The translations under genes were made by a program, and so were the position numbers. From positions 1-14,216 of the forward strand of contig JAEYAO010000052.1 of assembly GCA_023456105.1 (NCBI GenBank): a stretch of DNA of 14,216 bases, in the 5' to 3' direction. Each line of letters opens with the position of its first letter. The first letter of the stretch is position 1. The notes beneath the pieces were generated by a model. The model ran no database searches. It was not told the origin of the DNA and saw only the letters and a list, made by a program, of their open reading frames with translations. The DNA is from Pseudomonadota bacterium (GTDB taxonomy: Bacteria > Pseudomonadota > Alphaproteobacteria > Caulobacterales > Caulobacteraceae). Below are positions 7,521 through 14,216 of the stretch, piece after piece.

Positions 7521-7543
7521 AACCCGGCTTCGGGCGTGCAGAC

Positions 7544-7580
7544 AAAGGAGGCGAGGGCTCGGCCTTCGCCTCCTTTTCTA
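7544..7580 (+). terminator. Strong Rho-independent terminator after the ADH gene, probably bidirectional
   Basis: A perfect 11-bp stem, AAAGGAGGCGA paired with TCGCCTCCTTT, is extended by three more pairs (one G-U) to a 5-base loop and followed by TTTTCT. It lies 23 bases after the ADH stop. Its other side borders the stop of the convergent ogt gene at 7578, so it probably also ends the minus-strand transcript. Confidence 0.85.
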
Positions 7581-8105
7581 TGGGCGCGCCACGGCCGCGC
7601 GTTCATGCTCCAGCAGCCAACGCTTGCGCTCCACACCGCCGGCGTAGCCGGTCAGGGCGCCGCCCGCGCCGATCACACGGTGACAGGGCGTGACGATCCC
7701 GACCGGATTGGCCCCGTTCGCCAGGCCCACGGCGCGCACCGCCGTCGGCTGGCCGATCGCCGCAGCCAGTTGGCCGTAGCTGCGCGTCTCCCCGGCCGGA
7801 ATGTCCCGCAGCGCCGCCCACACCCGCCGCTGGAACTCGGTGCCGCCGGTCGTGATGCTCAGGCCGTCGAACGCCCGAAGGTCTCCGGCGAACCACGCCT
7901 GCAGCGCCGCGCGCACCGGCTCGGGCGCCTCGCCCTCCACCAGCGCCACCGCGCCGTAGTGGCGGATCAGGAGCCGTCGCAGCCGGTCCTCGTAGTCGTG
8001 GAAATCGAGCGCCCGCAGCACGCCGTCCGCGTCCGTGGCGGTCAGCACCTGCCCGATCGGGCTGTCCATCCGCCCCAGGATCAGCCGCAGGGGTTCTCTC
8101 TTCAT
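7578..8105 (-). CDS. ogt: Methylated-DNA-[protein]-cysteine S-methyltransferase
   Basis: Ogt repairs O6-alkylguanine by moving the alkyl group to its own cysteine in a single-use reaction. The 175-residue protein has the active-site motif PCHRV with the acceptor Cys at 141. The recognition-helix region (RSYGQLAAAIG, 108-118) and the Asn hinge segment GLANGANP before it are also present. The open frame extends upstream to 8378, but I chose the ATG at 8105. It overlaps the stop of the upstream ada-alkA gene in an ATGA arrangement typical of translational coupling, and the family's N-terminus fits there. The pairing makes sense because the upstream Ada-type protein has an AlkA module where E. 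coli Ada has its Ogt domain. Confidence 0.95.
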   Translation of the reverse strand: MKREPLRLILGRMDSPIGQVLTATDADGVLRALDFHDYEDRLRRLLIRHYGAVALVEGEAPEPVRAALQAWFAGDLRAFDGLSITTGGTEFQRRVWAALRDIPAGETRSYGQLAAAIGQPTAVRAVGLANGANPVGIVTPCHRVIGAGGALTGYAGGVERKRWLLEHERAAVARP

Positions 8106-9175
8106 CTCGCCTCTCCCGTCTCCATCGCCCGCCGCCAGTAGAGGGCGCCGTACGCCCGCCACGGCCGCCAGCCCTCGGCCCGAGCAACCAGCGCCGGATT
8201 TTGGATTTCCAACCGGTCGTCCGCCAGCCTGTTGTCGATGATCCAGTCGCCCGGCGGCCGCAGTCCCGGCCGCTCGGCCATCGCCGTCGCCAGCATGGGA
8301 TCGGCGGACAGATCGCGCGCGATCGCCTCCGGGTCGGCGGCTAGGTCGAACACGCGCCGCACCCGCGCCAGCACGCACGGCAGCGCCTTCAGCGACGACA
8401 GCTCGACCGAGACGGCCAAGCGGCCCGCCCCGCCGTCGCGCACGGAGACCTCGCCCTCCGCGCCGTCAACCGACATGGACAGGCGCCGCGTCCAGACCCC
8501 GCCCCGCACCGTCTCCCCTTCGGCTTGGCGCTCGGCCAGCGCCTGCATCATCGCCGCGACGTCATAGGGCGCGCGATAGCCGAGGCTCAGCGTCAGTCCG
8601 CCCGACGCCGTCCGCCCGCCTCGACGCCGCAGCGCCAGAGGCGGCCGGCCGTACAGCGTCTGAAAGGTTTCGTTGAAGCGCCGCACACTGCCGAACCCCG
8701 ACGCCAGCGCCACATCGGCCATCGACAGGTCCGAGTCGTGGATCAGCGTCTTGGCCAGCAGCACCCGCCGCGTCTGCGCCACGCTGACCGGGGCCGCGCC
8801 CAGATGCTGGCGGAACAGCCGGCGAAGGTGCCGACCGCCGACGCCCAGCCGCGCCGCCAACCCCTCCACATCGCCCCCGTCCAGCGCTCCCGCCTCGATC
8901 AGGGCCATGGCTCGGCTGACCGTGCTGACCGACCCGCGCCAGGCCGCCATGTCGGGCGCTGTCTCCGGCCGGCAGCGCAGGCAGGCCCGTAGTCCCGCCG
9001 CCTCGGCCGAGGCGGCGCTCCGGTGAAACACCACATTCTCGCGGTGGGGCGTGCGCGCCGGGCACACCGGCCGACAATAGATTCCCGTCGAGACCACGCC
9101 GGTGAAGAAGCGCCCGTCGAAGCGGGCGTCCCGCGCCTGCACCGCCTTCCAGCAAATGTCCGGGTTCAGTTCCAC
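8102..9175 (-). CDS. Ada-type regulator fused to a core-deleted AlkA (Ada-AraC-AlkA remnant)
   Basis: The family combines a methylphosphotriester sensor, an AraC-type activator and 3-methyladenine DNA glycosylase II. In this 357-residue protein the Ada metal-binding domain (about 8-75) keeps all four zinc cysteines: 34 and 38 (YCRPVC), 65 and 68 (CLRC). The AraC helix-turn-helix domain spans about 85-180. An AlkA N-terminal domain runs from about 193 to 305, starting at LTLSLGYRAPYD and ending at ERPGLRPPG. The protein then jumps to DWIIDNRL, which aligns with the catalytic-Asp segment DDYLIKQRF of E. coli AlkA, and to the C-terminal AEGWRPWRAY. Roughly 110 residues of glycosylase core, including the helix-hairpin-helix, are absent without a frame break. 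It may be a regulator lacking glycosylase activity. The GTG at 9175 was chosen by alignment to Ada; no ATG suits and the ribosome site is weak. Confidence 0.85.
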   Translation of the reverse strand: MELNPDICWKAVQARDARFDGRFFTGVVSTGIYCRPVCPARTPHRENVVFHRSAASAEAAGLRACLRCRPETAPDMAAWRGSVSTVSRAMALIEAGALDGGDVEGLAARLGVGGRHLRRLFRQHLGAAPVSVAQTRRVLLAKTLIHDSDLSMADVALASGFGSVRRFNETFQTLYGRPPLALRRRGGRTASGGLTLSLGYRAPYDVAAMMQALAERQAEGETVRGGVWTRRLSMSVDGAEGEVSVRDGGAGRLAVSVELSSLKALPCVLARVRRVFDLAADPEAIARDLSADPMLATAMAERPGLRPPGDWIIDNRLADDRLEIQNPALVARAEGWRPWRAYGALYWRRAMETGEAR

Positions 9176-9228
9176 GGGCGGAAGATGATCCGTGCGTCGC
9201 CGTCTGTCTCGCGGTTTTCGGACGCGGA

Positions 9229-10341
9229 TCAGCAGGCCTGGCGCCCGTCCCGTCCGGTGACCAGGCGCAACGCGGCGCTGATCATGCGCCACGTCTCGCC
9301 GATGAAGCTTCCGGCGACCGACATCATGATGATCGCCGCGATCACGCCTTCGCCGGTCGAGAATGCCGTGGTCACCCGTCTGACGAAATCCTCCACCGTG
9401 CCGACCCAGATCACGGACGACAGCGGCGACGCCAGCCACAGCCAGGCGGCGAACACGGCCCCTGCGCCCGCGAACGCCACGTCTCCCGCGGCCGTCAACC
9501 GCACCGGCGAACCCGTCGCGGCTCGCATCAGGTCAAAGGCGATGCGCGCGGCCATATAGGCCAGCACCGGCCAGAAGCTCAGCGCCACCAGGTCGGAGGC
9601 GATCCGCCCATAGTCGACCCCTTCCATGACCCCGCCCGCCAGGGTGCTGGGCGCAATGGATGCGCCGAGCGCGCCCGTCCACCACAGCAGGGCGACGCTC
9701 CAGCCCACGGCGCTGGACACGGCGCGGGCGCTGGGCGACATGGCGGCGGCGTGCGGCGCGCGATCTTCACGCGGTCTGCGACCCCGCTCGCAGGCCTTGG
9801 CCAACTGCTCGCTCCAGGCGTCCCCGCTCAGCCCGCCCAGTTCGAACAGCCCCAGGTCCTGCACCCGCCACCGGGTCAGGAACGCGGGCTTGGTCGCCTG
9901 CCGTTCGATGAAGAAGCCGGCGATGGTCAGCAGGCCCACGATCGTCACCGCGCCAGTGATCAGGCCGTGCAGCCCTTGCGTGATTGCCTGCCCCACCGTC
10001 ACGTCGCCGACGATGCTGCGCACGACCACGCCTACAAGCGTGATCGCCGCCAGCACCGCAAACCCCGCCTTCACCCCGAACAGCCACCAGGGATAGAGCT
10101 CGGGCCCCACCAGCCCCTGCGTCTCGCCGTACCGGCTGGCCACCGCCAGCGGATGGCCGAAGTCGCGCAGCACCGCCTCTTCCTCCGCCTCGTTCAGCGG
10201 CCGTCCCAGCTCGGCCTCCCGCGCTTCCATCCGCGTCATCAGCAGGTCGCGCAGTTCGGCGACGATGTCCTCGCGCTTGGCGGCGGGCAGCTGCGCGGCC
10301 ACCGCCCTCAGATAGCGTTCGGTCAGGTTCAGTGCGTTCAT
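9229..10341 (-). CDS. HAAS domain-containing integral membrane protein, PadR partner
   Basis: This 370-residue protein has a charged, all-helical N-terminal HAAS-like (DUF1700-type) domain at about 1-75, with the pattern TERYLRAVAAQLPAAKRED and EAVLRDFGHPLAVASRY. About six hydrophobic membrane segments follow (near 84-110, 118-140, 205-228, 245-268, 278-300 and 322-345). Proteins of this kind are commonly encoded next to PadR-family regulators, as here (26 bases after padR). They are thought to act in envelope or transport-related sensing, but no biochemical role is established. The ATG at 10341 has an excellent ribosome site, GGAGGAGGG, 7 bases upstream. It is followed 53 bases later by the Ada-AlkA gene on the same strand. 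Confidence 0.8.
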   Translation of the reverse strand: MNALNLTERYLRAVAAQLPAAKREDIVAELRDLLMTRMEAREAELGRPLNEAEEEAVLRDFGHPLAVASRYGETQGLVGPELYPWWLFGVKAGFAVLAAITLVGVVVRSIVGDVTVGQAITQGLHGLITGAVTIVGLLTIAGFFIERQATKPAFLTRWRVQDLGLFELGGLSGDAWSEQLAKACERGRRPREDRAPHAAAMSPSARAVSSAVGWSVALLWWTGALGASIAPSTLAGGVMEGVDYGRIASDLVALSFWPVLAYMAARIAFDLMRAATGSPVRLTAAGDVAFAGAGAVFAAWLWLASPLSSVIWVGTVEDFVRRVTTAFSTGEGVIAAIIMMSVAGSFIGETWRMISAALRLVTGRDGRQAC

Positions 10342-10367
10342 GATCGGTCCCTCCTCCGGCCCGATGT

Positions 10368-10694
10368 TCAAAGGATACGCTCGAGAGACGCGCTGATGCG
10401 CCGCCACTCGTCCGCCAGTCTGGTCAGCATCGCCTCGCCTTCGGGCGACAGGCGGTAGAAGCGCTTCTTCCGCTTCTCCTCCTCGCGCCATTCGCTGAGC
10501 AGCAGCCCCTGCCCCTCCAGCCGGCGCAGCAGCGGATAAAGGGTGCTTTCCTCCATCTCGATGCCGTCCTCGGCCAGGGCGACGCGCAGCGAATAGCCGT
10601 ACTGCTCGCTTCTGAGCCGAGCCAGCACGGCCAGAATCAGCGACCCCCGCCGCAGCTCCAGCCGCAAGCTCTCAAACAGATCCGCCTCGCCCAT
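10368..10694 (-). CDS. PadR family transcriptional regulator
   Basis: This 108-residue DNA-binding repressor has the PadR winged helix: LRRGSLILAVLARL, EQYGYSLRVAL, ESTLYPLLRRLEGQGLL (recognition helix) and the wing KRFYRLSPEG. Its short length puts it in the small PadR subfamily, with little C-terminal dimerisation domain. I chose the ATG at 10694, with GGGAG 8 bases upstream, over a GTG at 10733 because the longer form would run through the repeat cluster at 10715-10747. It probably controls itself and the HAAS gene, and the inducing signal is unknown. It diverges from the MmeI-like gene, so it might also influence that gene. Confidence 0.9.
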   Translation of the reverse strand: MGEADLFESLRLELRRGSLILAVLARLRSEQYGYSLRVALAEDGIEMEESTLYPLLRRLEGQGLLLSEWREEEKRKKRFYRLSPEGEAMLTRLADEWRRISASLERIL

Positions 10695-10714
10695 CGAAGC
10701 CGCTCCCGCCGCGT

Positions 10715-10747
10715 CACATAGTGTGTGGCGCACAGTGTATGGCGCAT
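10715..10747. promoter_or_regulatory. Repeat cluster in the padR / MmeI-like intergenic region, probable PadR operator
   Basis: Two imperfect 14-base direct repeats, AGTGTGTGGCGCAC (10720-10733) and AGTGTATGGCGCAT (10734-10747), match at 12 of 14 positions. Overlapping them is an inverted repeat CACA-N3-TGTG at 10715-10725 and a looser second copy at 10731-10741 (CACA-N3-TATG). The cluster covers the predicted -10/start region of padR. PadR proteins commonly bind short dyads and repress themselves, so an operator is the natural reading; it has not been demonstrated. Confidence 0.55.
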
Positions 10748-10765
10748 TGCCCTTCTGTTCGTCAA
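10736..10765 (-). promoter_or_regulatory. Candidate padR promoter
   Basis: On the minus strand TTGACG (10765-10760) matches the alphaproteobacterial -35 consensus. A weak -10, CATACA (10741-10736), follows after 18 bases. The -10 lies within the repeat cluster, as expected for autorepression. The -10 match is poor, so the call is tentative. Confidence 0.35.
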
Positions 10766-10770
10766 GCGCG

Positions 10771-10800
10771 TTGCGTGAAGCCGCCGCAGGCCGCTACTCT
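10771..10800 (+). promoter_or_regulatory. Candidate promoter of the MmeI-like gene
   Basis: TTGCGT (10771-10776) and TACTCT (10795-10800) are 18 bases apart, with the expected transcription start just before the ribosome site GGGGAGG (10811-10817). The -10 match is partial. Confidence 0.3.
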
Positions 10801-10822
10801 CGCGCATCGTGGGGAGGCAGGT

Positions 10823-13309
10823 TTGCGTCTGAGCTGGAACGAAAATCGCGCCCGCGCGGCGGCGTTCTCGCGCGAATGGAGCGACGCGCGCTACGAGCGG
10901 GGCGACACCCAGACCTTTTACAACGAGTTCTTCGAGATCTTCGGGATCAAGCGCCGCAAGGTCGCGACCTTCGAGGAGCCGGTAAAGAAGCTCGGCGCCA
11001 GACAGGGCTTCATCGACCTGTTCTGGAAGGGCAAGCTGCTGGTCGAGCAGAAGTCGGCCGGACGCGATCTGAGCCGAGCCCGCACCCAGGCGCTGGATTA
11101 CTTCCCGGGCCTGAAGGACCACGAGCTTCCGCGCTACATCCTGGTCTGCGACTTCCAGACCTTTCACCTGACCGACCTCGACACGCGCGAGGAGACCCGC
11201 TTCGCCCTGGCCGACCTGCCGGCGCATGTCGAAGCATTCGGCTTTGTCGTGGGCATTGAAAAGCGGGTGTTCCGGGACCAGGACCCGGTCAACGTCATCG
11301 CCGCCGAGCTGATGGGCAAGCTGCACGACGCGCTTAAGGCGTCCGGCTATGGCGGCGCTTCGCTTGAGCGGCTGCTGGTGCGGCTGCTGTTCTGCCTGTT
11401 CGCAGACGACACCGGCATCTACGACGAACTGGGCATGTTCCAGACCTGGATCGAGGACCGCACGGCCGAGGACGGCTCGGATCTCGGCCCCAAGCTGGCC
11501 CAGCTGTTTCAGGTGCTGAACACCCCGGTGGAGGCGCGCCAGACCAATCTGGACGAGAACCTGGCCCGCTTCCCGTATATCAACGGCGACCTGTTCGCCC
11601 TGCCCCTGCCGATCCCGGCCTTTGACAGGGCCATGCGCGACCGGCTGCTGGAGGCCTGCGGCTTTTCCTGGGAAAAGATCAGCCCGGCCATCTTCGGCGC
11701 CCTGTTCCAGTCGGTGATGAACGCCGGAGAGCGCCGGGCCAAGGGCGCCCACTACACCACCGAAAAGAACATCCTGAAGGTCATCGAGCCGCTGTTCCTT
11801 GACGATCTGCGCGCCGAACTGGCGCGCATCCGCGAGCTGAAGCGCGGGCGCGAGGCGGCGCTGCGCGCCTTCCAGAACAAGCTGGCGGGCTTGACGTTGT
11901 TCGACCCCGCCTGCGGCTGCGGCAACTTTCTGATTATCGCCTATCGCGAGCTGCGCCTGCTCGAGATCGCGGTGCTGAAGGCGCTTTATCCGTCGGGCCA
12001 GCTGGACCTGGAGGCCGCCGCTCTGTCCAAGGTGGACGTCGATCAGTTCTACGGCATCGAGATCGACGAGTTCCCCGCCCGCATCGCCGAAACGGCCATG
12101 TGGATGATGGACCACATCATGAACAACCGCCTGAGCCAGGAGTTCGGCCAGGTCTTCGCCCGCATCCCGCTGAAAGCCTCAGCCCACATCGTCCACGGCG
12201 ACGCCCTGGAGGTGGACTGGACGACCGTCCTGCCGTCCGAGCGGTGCAGCTATGTGCTCGGCAATCCGCCGTTCCTTGGCGCCAAGGTTCAATCCGAGGG
12301 ACAGCGCGAACAGGTCCGCCGCATAGCCGCTCTGGGTAGGTCCGGCGGCACGCTCGACTTCGTCGCCGCCTGGTTCATCAAGGCAGGCGCCTACGTCCAG
12401 GGCTCGCACGCTCGCATCGGCTTTGTCTCGACCAACTCCATCACCCAGGGCGAACAGGTCGCCCAGCTGTGGCCCATCCTGTTCGACCGCTACGGGCTGG
12501 AGATCGCCTTTGCCCACCGCACCTTCAACTGGGGCTCGGACGCGCGCGGCAAGGCCCACGTCCACGTCGTCGCCATCGGCCTGACCCGCCGCGACGACGA
12601 GCCGGCCGAGAAGAGGCTGTTCAGCTATCCCGACATCAACGGCGAACCTGAGGAGAGCCGGCACGCGGCGCTGTCGCCGTATCTGTTCGACGCGTCGAGG
12701 CTGGCGGACCGGCATCTCTGCACTCGAGAAACCTCAAGGCCTCTTTCGGCCGCTCCAAAGGTGATCAGCGGCTCCCAACCACTCGATTATGAGCAGTACA
12801 TCTTCGGTGCTGAAGATCGGGCAAGCTTCTTGGCCATAGAGCCAGGAGCTGCCGCCTACCTCCGGCCCTATGTAGCAGCAGACGATTTCATCAACGGGCG
12901 CAAGCGGTGGATACTCAGCCTTCAGGGCGCTAGCCCTGCCCACCTTCGAGAGATGCCGAGTATATTGGCGCGCATGCGCACCGTGCGTGAGCGGCGTCGA
13001 GAGAGTGTGCGCAAAAGCACTCTAGCTATCGCCGATTACCCGGAGCGATACGGGGTCGAGGTGATCCCAGACAAGCCCTTCCTCGTGATACCGAAGGTTA
13101 GTTCGGAACGTCGTCAATACGTGCCGATCGGCTATCTTGAACCTCCCGCTATCGCTAGTGACTTGGTTTTCGTCATTCGAGACGCCGATCTGAGCGTATT
13201 TTCAATGATCACAAGTGCGGCGCATATGGCGTGGCTGCGGAATATTGGCGGGCGACTCAAGAGCGACTACCGATACTCAATCGGCCTCGTCTACAACACC
13301 TTCCCCTAG
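10823..13309 (+). CDS. MmeI-like type IIL (IIG) restriction-methyltransferase, ended early by an amber codon
   Basis: MmeI-like enzymes join an endonuclease, an adenine-N6 DNA methyltransferase and one target-recognition domain in a single chain, as a stand-alone restriction-modification system. The nuclease site D65-X9-E75-X-K77 (ending LLVEQK) is intact. The methyltransferase has AdoMet motif I DPACGCGNF (361-369) and catalytic motif IV NPPF (481-484). A helical region lies between nuclease and methylase, and the recognition domain covers about 633-828. Translation stops at TAG (13307-13309) after YNTFP, where relatives read FPWP. The same frame then continues with a recognisable C-terminal domain to 13609. 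I chose TTG at 10823 because GGGGAGG lies 5 bases before it and the protein then begins RLSWNENRARAAAF as in relatives; the longer GTG form from 10721 would overlap the padR control region. Function is doubtful without the C-terminal domain. Confidence 0.85.
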   Translation: MRLSWNENRARAAAFSREWSDARYERGDTQTFYNEFFEIFGIKRRKVATFEEPVKKLGARQGFIDLFWKGKLLVEQKSAGRDLSRARTQALDYFPGLKDHELPRYILVCDFQTFHLTDLDTREETRFALADLPAHVEAFGFVVGIEKRVFRDQDPVNVIAAELMGKLHDALKASGYGGASLERLLVRLLFCLFADDTGIYDELGMFQTWIEDRTAEDGSDLGPKLAQLFQVLNTPVEARQTNLDENLARFPYINGDLFALPLPIPAFDRAMRDRLLEACGFSWEKISPAIFGALFQSVMNAGERRAKGAHYTTEKNILKVIEPLFLDDLRAELARIRELKRGREAALRAFQNKLAGLTLFDPACGCGNFLIIAYRELRLLEIAVLKALYPSGQLDLEAAALSKVDVDQFYGIEIDEFPARIAETAMWMMDHIMNNRLSQEFGQVFARIPLKASAHIVHGDALEVDWTTVLPSERCSYVLGNPPFLGAKVQSEGQREQVRRIAALGRSGGTLDFVAAWFIKAGAYVQGSHARIGFVSTNSITQGEQVAQLWPILFDRYGLEIAFAHRTFNWGSDARGKAHVHVVAIGLTRRDDEPAEKRLFSYPDINGEPEESRHAALSPYLFDASRLADRHLCTRETSRPLSAAPKVISGSQPLDYEQYIFGAEDRASFLAIEPGAAAYLRPYVAADDFINGRKRWILSLQGASPAHLREMPSILARMRTVRERRRESVRKSTLAIADYPERYGVEVIPDKPFLVIPKVSSERRQYVPIGYLEPPAIASDLVFVIRDADLSVFSMITSAAHMAWLRNIGGRLKSDYRYSIGLVYNTFP
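12715..13306 (+). other. Low-GC mosaic segment covering the target-recognition domain
   Basis: From about 12715 to the stop at 13307 base composition changes sharply. Counted lines (13081-13260) are 52-55% G+C, against 77% in 12541-12600 of the same gene, and third positions shift towards A/T. High G+C resumes right after the stop. The segment coincides with the predicted target-recognition domain, the part that sets DNA specificity, and looks like a recombined allele. The edges are approximate. Confidence 0.65.
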
Positions 13310-13609
13310 CCCACGCTCACCGACGCCGACAAGGCTAGGCTCGACGCCCTCGCCCAGGCCGTGCTCGACGCCCGCGCCGCCCATCCCGATGCGACACTGG
13401 CCGACCTCTACGATCCCGACGTCATGCCCGCGGACCTGCGCAAGGCGCACCGCGCGCTCGACCTGGCGGTGGACCGCCTCTATCGCAAGGCGCCGTTCGA
13501 GAGCGACCGCGAGCGGGTCGAGCACCTGTTCATGCTCTACGAGAAAATGACCGCCGGCCTGCTCGCCAAGCCGTCCAGGGCGAAGCGCCGCAGGACGACC
13601 GCCGCCTAG
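13310..13609 (+). pseudogene. Cut-off C-terminal part of the MmeI-like enzyme
   Basis: These 99 codons continue the frame of the MmeI-like gene beyond its amber codon and end in their own TAG at 13607-13609. They encode the conserved C-terminal helical domain of the family, with LDALAQAVLDARAAHP, LADLYDPDVMP, LRKAHRALDLAVDRLYR and a segment ending LFMLYEKMTAGL, then a basic tail. The only start candidate is a GTG at 13361 without a good ribosome site, so separate translation is unlikely. No frameshift is present: a single G-to-A change (TGG to TAG) explains the split. With Trp restored, the whole gene from 10823 would encode 928 residues. Confidence 0.85.
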
Positions 13610-13616
13610 TCTCGCC

Positions 13617-14216
13617 TCACGAACACAGTCCCGGCCGCCCCGCCTCCAGGTGCAGGTGGTCGTGGTGGACGGCGTTGTAGTCGGGGCTCAGGGTCGTGCC
13701 GAAGATGCGGCAGGCGTCGTCGCGGATGCGGCGCAGAAAGCGCGCCTCGGCATCTCCGCCGTTCCAATCGGCCGCCACCGTGATCCGCCGGCCGTCCCTC
13801 AAGCGCACCCCGGCGAAGTCCAGGGCGGCGGCGCGGCCGTGGGCGCTGGGGCGGGTGCTGCCGCGCCCGTTGTTCACCGGCCGGCAGGCGTAGACGCCGA
13901 AATGGTCGATCTGCACCACCTCCGAGCCCAGGATCTCGCGCGCCGCCGGTTCCAGCGACTGTCGCCGCCAGACGCTCAGCGCCAGCGCCGTCTCGCACGT
14001 CATGGTCACGTCGCCCGGCGCCATGCGCGCCACCGTGCCGAGGTCGGCGCCCAGCACCCCCGCATCCGTCAGGCCGCAGGTGTCGGTGTCCATTCGGTCG
14101 GGCACAGGGCTGAAGCGCACCCGCGCCGCCGTCAGCTCGGCCGCGCACCGCTGCAGGTCGCCGCCCGCCCGCGACACCGCCCCGCGCGTGCCGCTGTCGA
14201 TCGCGCGGTCGATCAG
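13617..14216 (-). CDS. Extensin-like C-terminal domain protein (cut by window edge)
   Basis: The frame is open through the end of the window, so the N-terminus and any signal peptide lie outside. The visible 199 residues match the bacterial extensin-like C-terminal domain (PF06904 type). A first Cys lies near the window edge (DLQRCAAEL). It is followed by DTCGLTDAGV, TCETALALSVW, a VYACRPVNN segment, SAHGRAAALDFAG, a DW pair and CRIFGTTLSPDYN, and it ends HHDHLHLEAG...LCS. The His/Asp pattern resembles D-Ala-D-Ala carboxypeptidase-like metal sites, so a cell-wall role in the periplasm is plausible, though the family function is not established. A GTG at 14177 could be read as a start, but conserved domain sequence begins close to it, so an upstream start is more likely. 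It converges on the MmeI-like gene with 7 bases between stops. Confidence 0.85.
   Translation of the reverse strand: MIDRAIDSGTRGAVSRAGGDLQRCAAELTAARVRFSPVPDRMDTDTCGLTDAGVLGADLGTVARMAPGDVTMTCETALALSVWRRQSLEPAAREILGSEVVQIDHFGVYACRPVNNGRGSTRPSAHGRAAALDFAGVRLRDGRRITVAADWNGGDAEARFLRRIRDDACRIFGTTLSPDYNAVHHDHLHLEAGRPGLCS

Noticed and set aside
8106..8378. Longer frame upstream of ogt
   Set aside because: The extension is low-complexity, is only the other frame of the ada-alkA gene, and lacks Ogt similarity. The ATGA overlap at 8102-8105 gives a natural start.
8103..9175. Frameshift as the explanation for the missing AlkA core
   Set aside because: Both sides of the join are in the same frame and the other frames of this stretch contain no AlkA-like sequence, so the core is absent, not displaced.
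9176..9439. Longer frame upstream of the Ada-AlkA protein
   Set aside because: The added residues are Arg/His-rich shadow sequence inside the HAAS gene. Ada similarity begins right after the GTG at 9175.
10721..10822. GTG start of the MmeI-like gene at 10721
   Set aside because: It would begin inside the padR control region and add 34 unrelated residues. The TTG at 10823 has a strong ribosome site and the family N-terminus.
1..14216. CRISPR array, tRNA, rRNA, insertion sequence or prophage genes
   Set aside because: No regularly spaced repeats, no tRNA-like clover-leaf segments, no transposase or phage proteins were seen on either strand.

Overview
This is a gene-dense, high-GC chromosomal window (roughly two thirds G+C) from what looks like an alphaproteobacterium. 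My best guess is Caulobacterales (Brevundimonas/Caulobacter type), judged from codon use, GGAAC-type stress promoters and protein style; no rRNA or other marker gene is present to settle it. No gap between genes exceeds about 175 bases. I see no tRNA, rRNA, CRISPR array, insertion sequence or phage gene.

Layout. (1) 1-2309, minus strand: the de novo NAD operon, with nadA (quinolinate synthase), an M50 membrane metalloprotease, then nadB (L-aspartate oxidase, cut by the window edge). A perfect inverted repeat at 2323-2345 lies between a candidate promoter and the nadA start. (2) 2484-4823, plus strand: an MHYT-PAS-GGDEF-EAL cyclic-di-GMP protein whose diguanylate cyclase and phosphodiesterase motifs both look intact. 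(3) 4820-7520: a short-chain dehydrogenase (minus) diverging from a two-gene unit (plus) of an SRPBCC protein and a zinc alcohol dehydrogenase. Both sides of the divergent region carry a GGAAC-N18-TT element, as expected for the general stress sigma factor EcfG/RpoE2. A strong hairpin at 7544-7580 ends the unit. (4) 7578-10694, minus strand: padR, a HAAS-type membrane protein, an Ada/AraC/AlkA fusion and ogt, closely spaced and possibly co-transcribed. The AlkA part of the fusion lacks most of its glycosylase core through an apparent in-frame internal deletion. (5) 10823-13609, plus strand: an MmeI-like (type IIL/IIG) restriction-modification gene with an in-frame amber codon where the family has a Trp. 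The target-recognition segment just before it has clearly lower G+C than the rest of the gene, which suggests domain exchange. (6) 13617-14216, minus strand: an extensin-like C-terminal domain protein, cut by the window edge.

How the parts work together. Region 1 makes the NAD precursor quinolinate. Region 3 looks like a stress-induced oxidoreductase module. Region 4 pairs a PadR repressor with its usual membrane partner, then an alkylation sensor/regulator with the alkyltransferase Ogt. Region 5 is a self-contained defence gene divergent from padR. I found no clearly new multi-gene system. The points most worth a second look are the core-deleted AlkA fusion, the amber-interrupted and mosaic MmeI-like gene, and the paired stress promoters.
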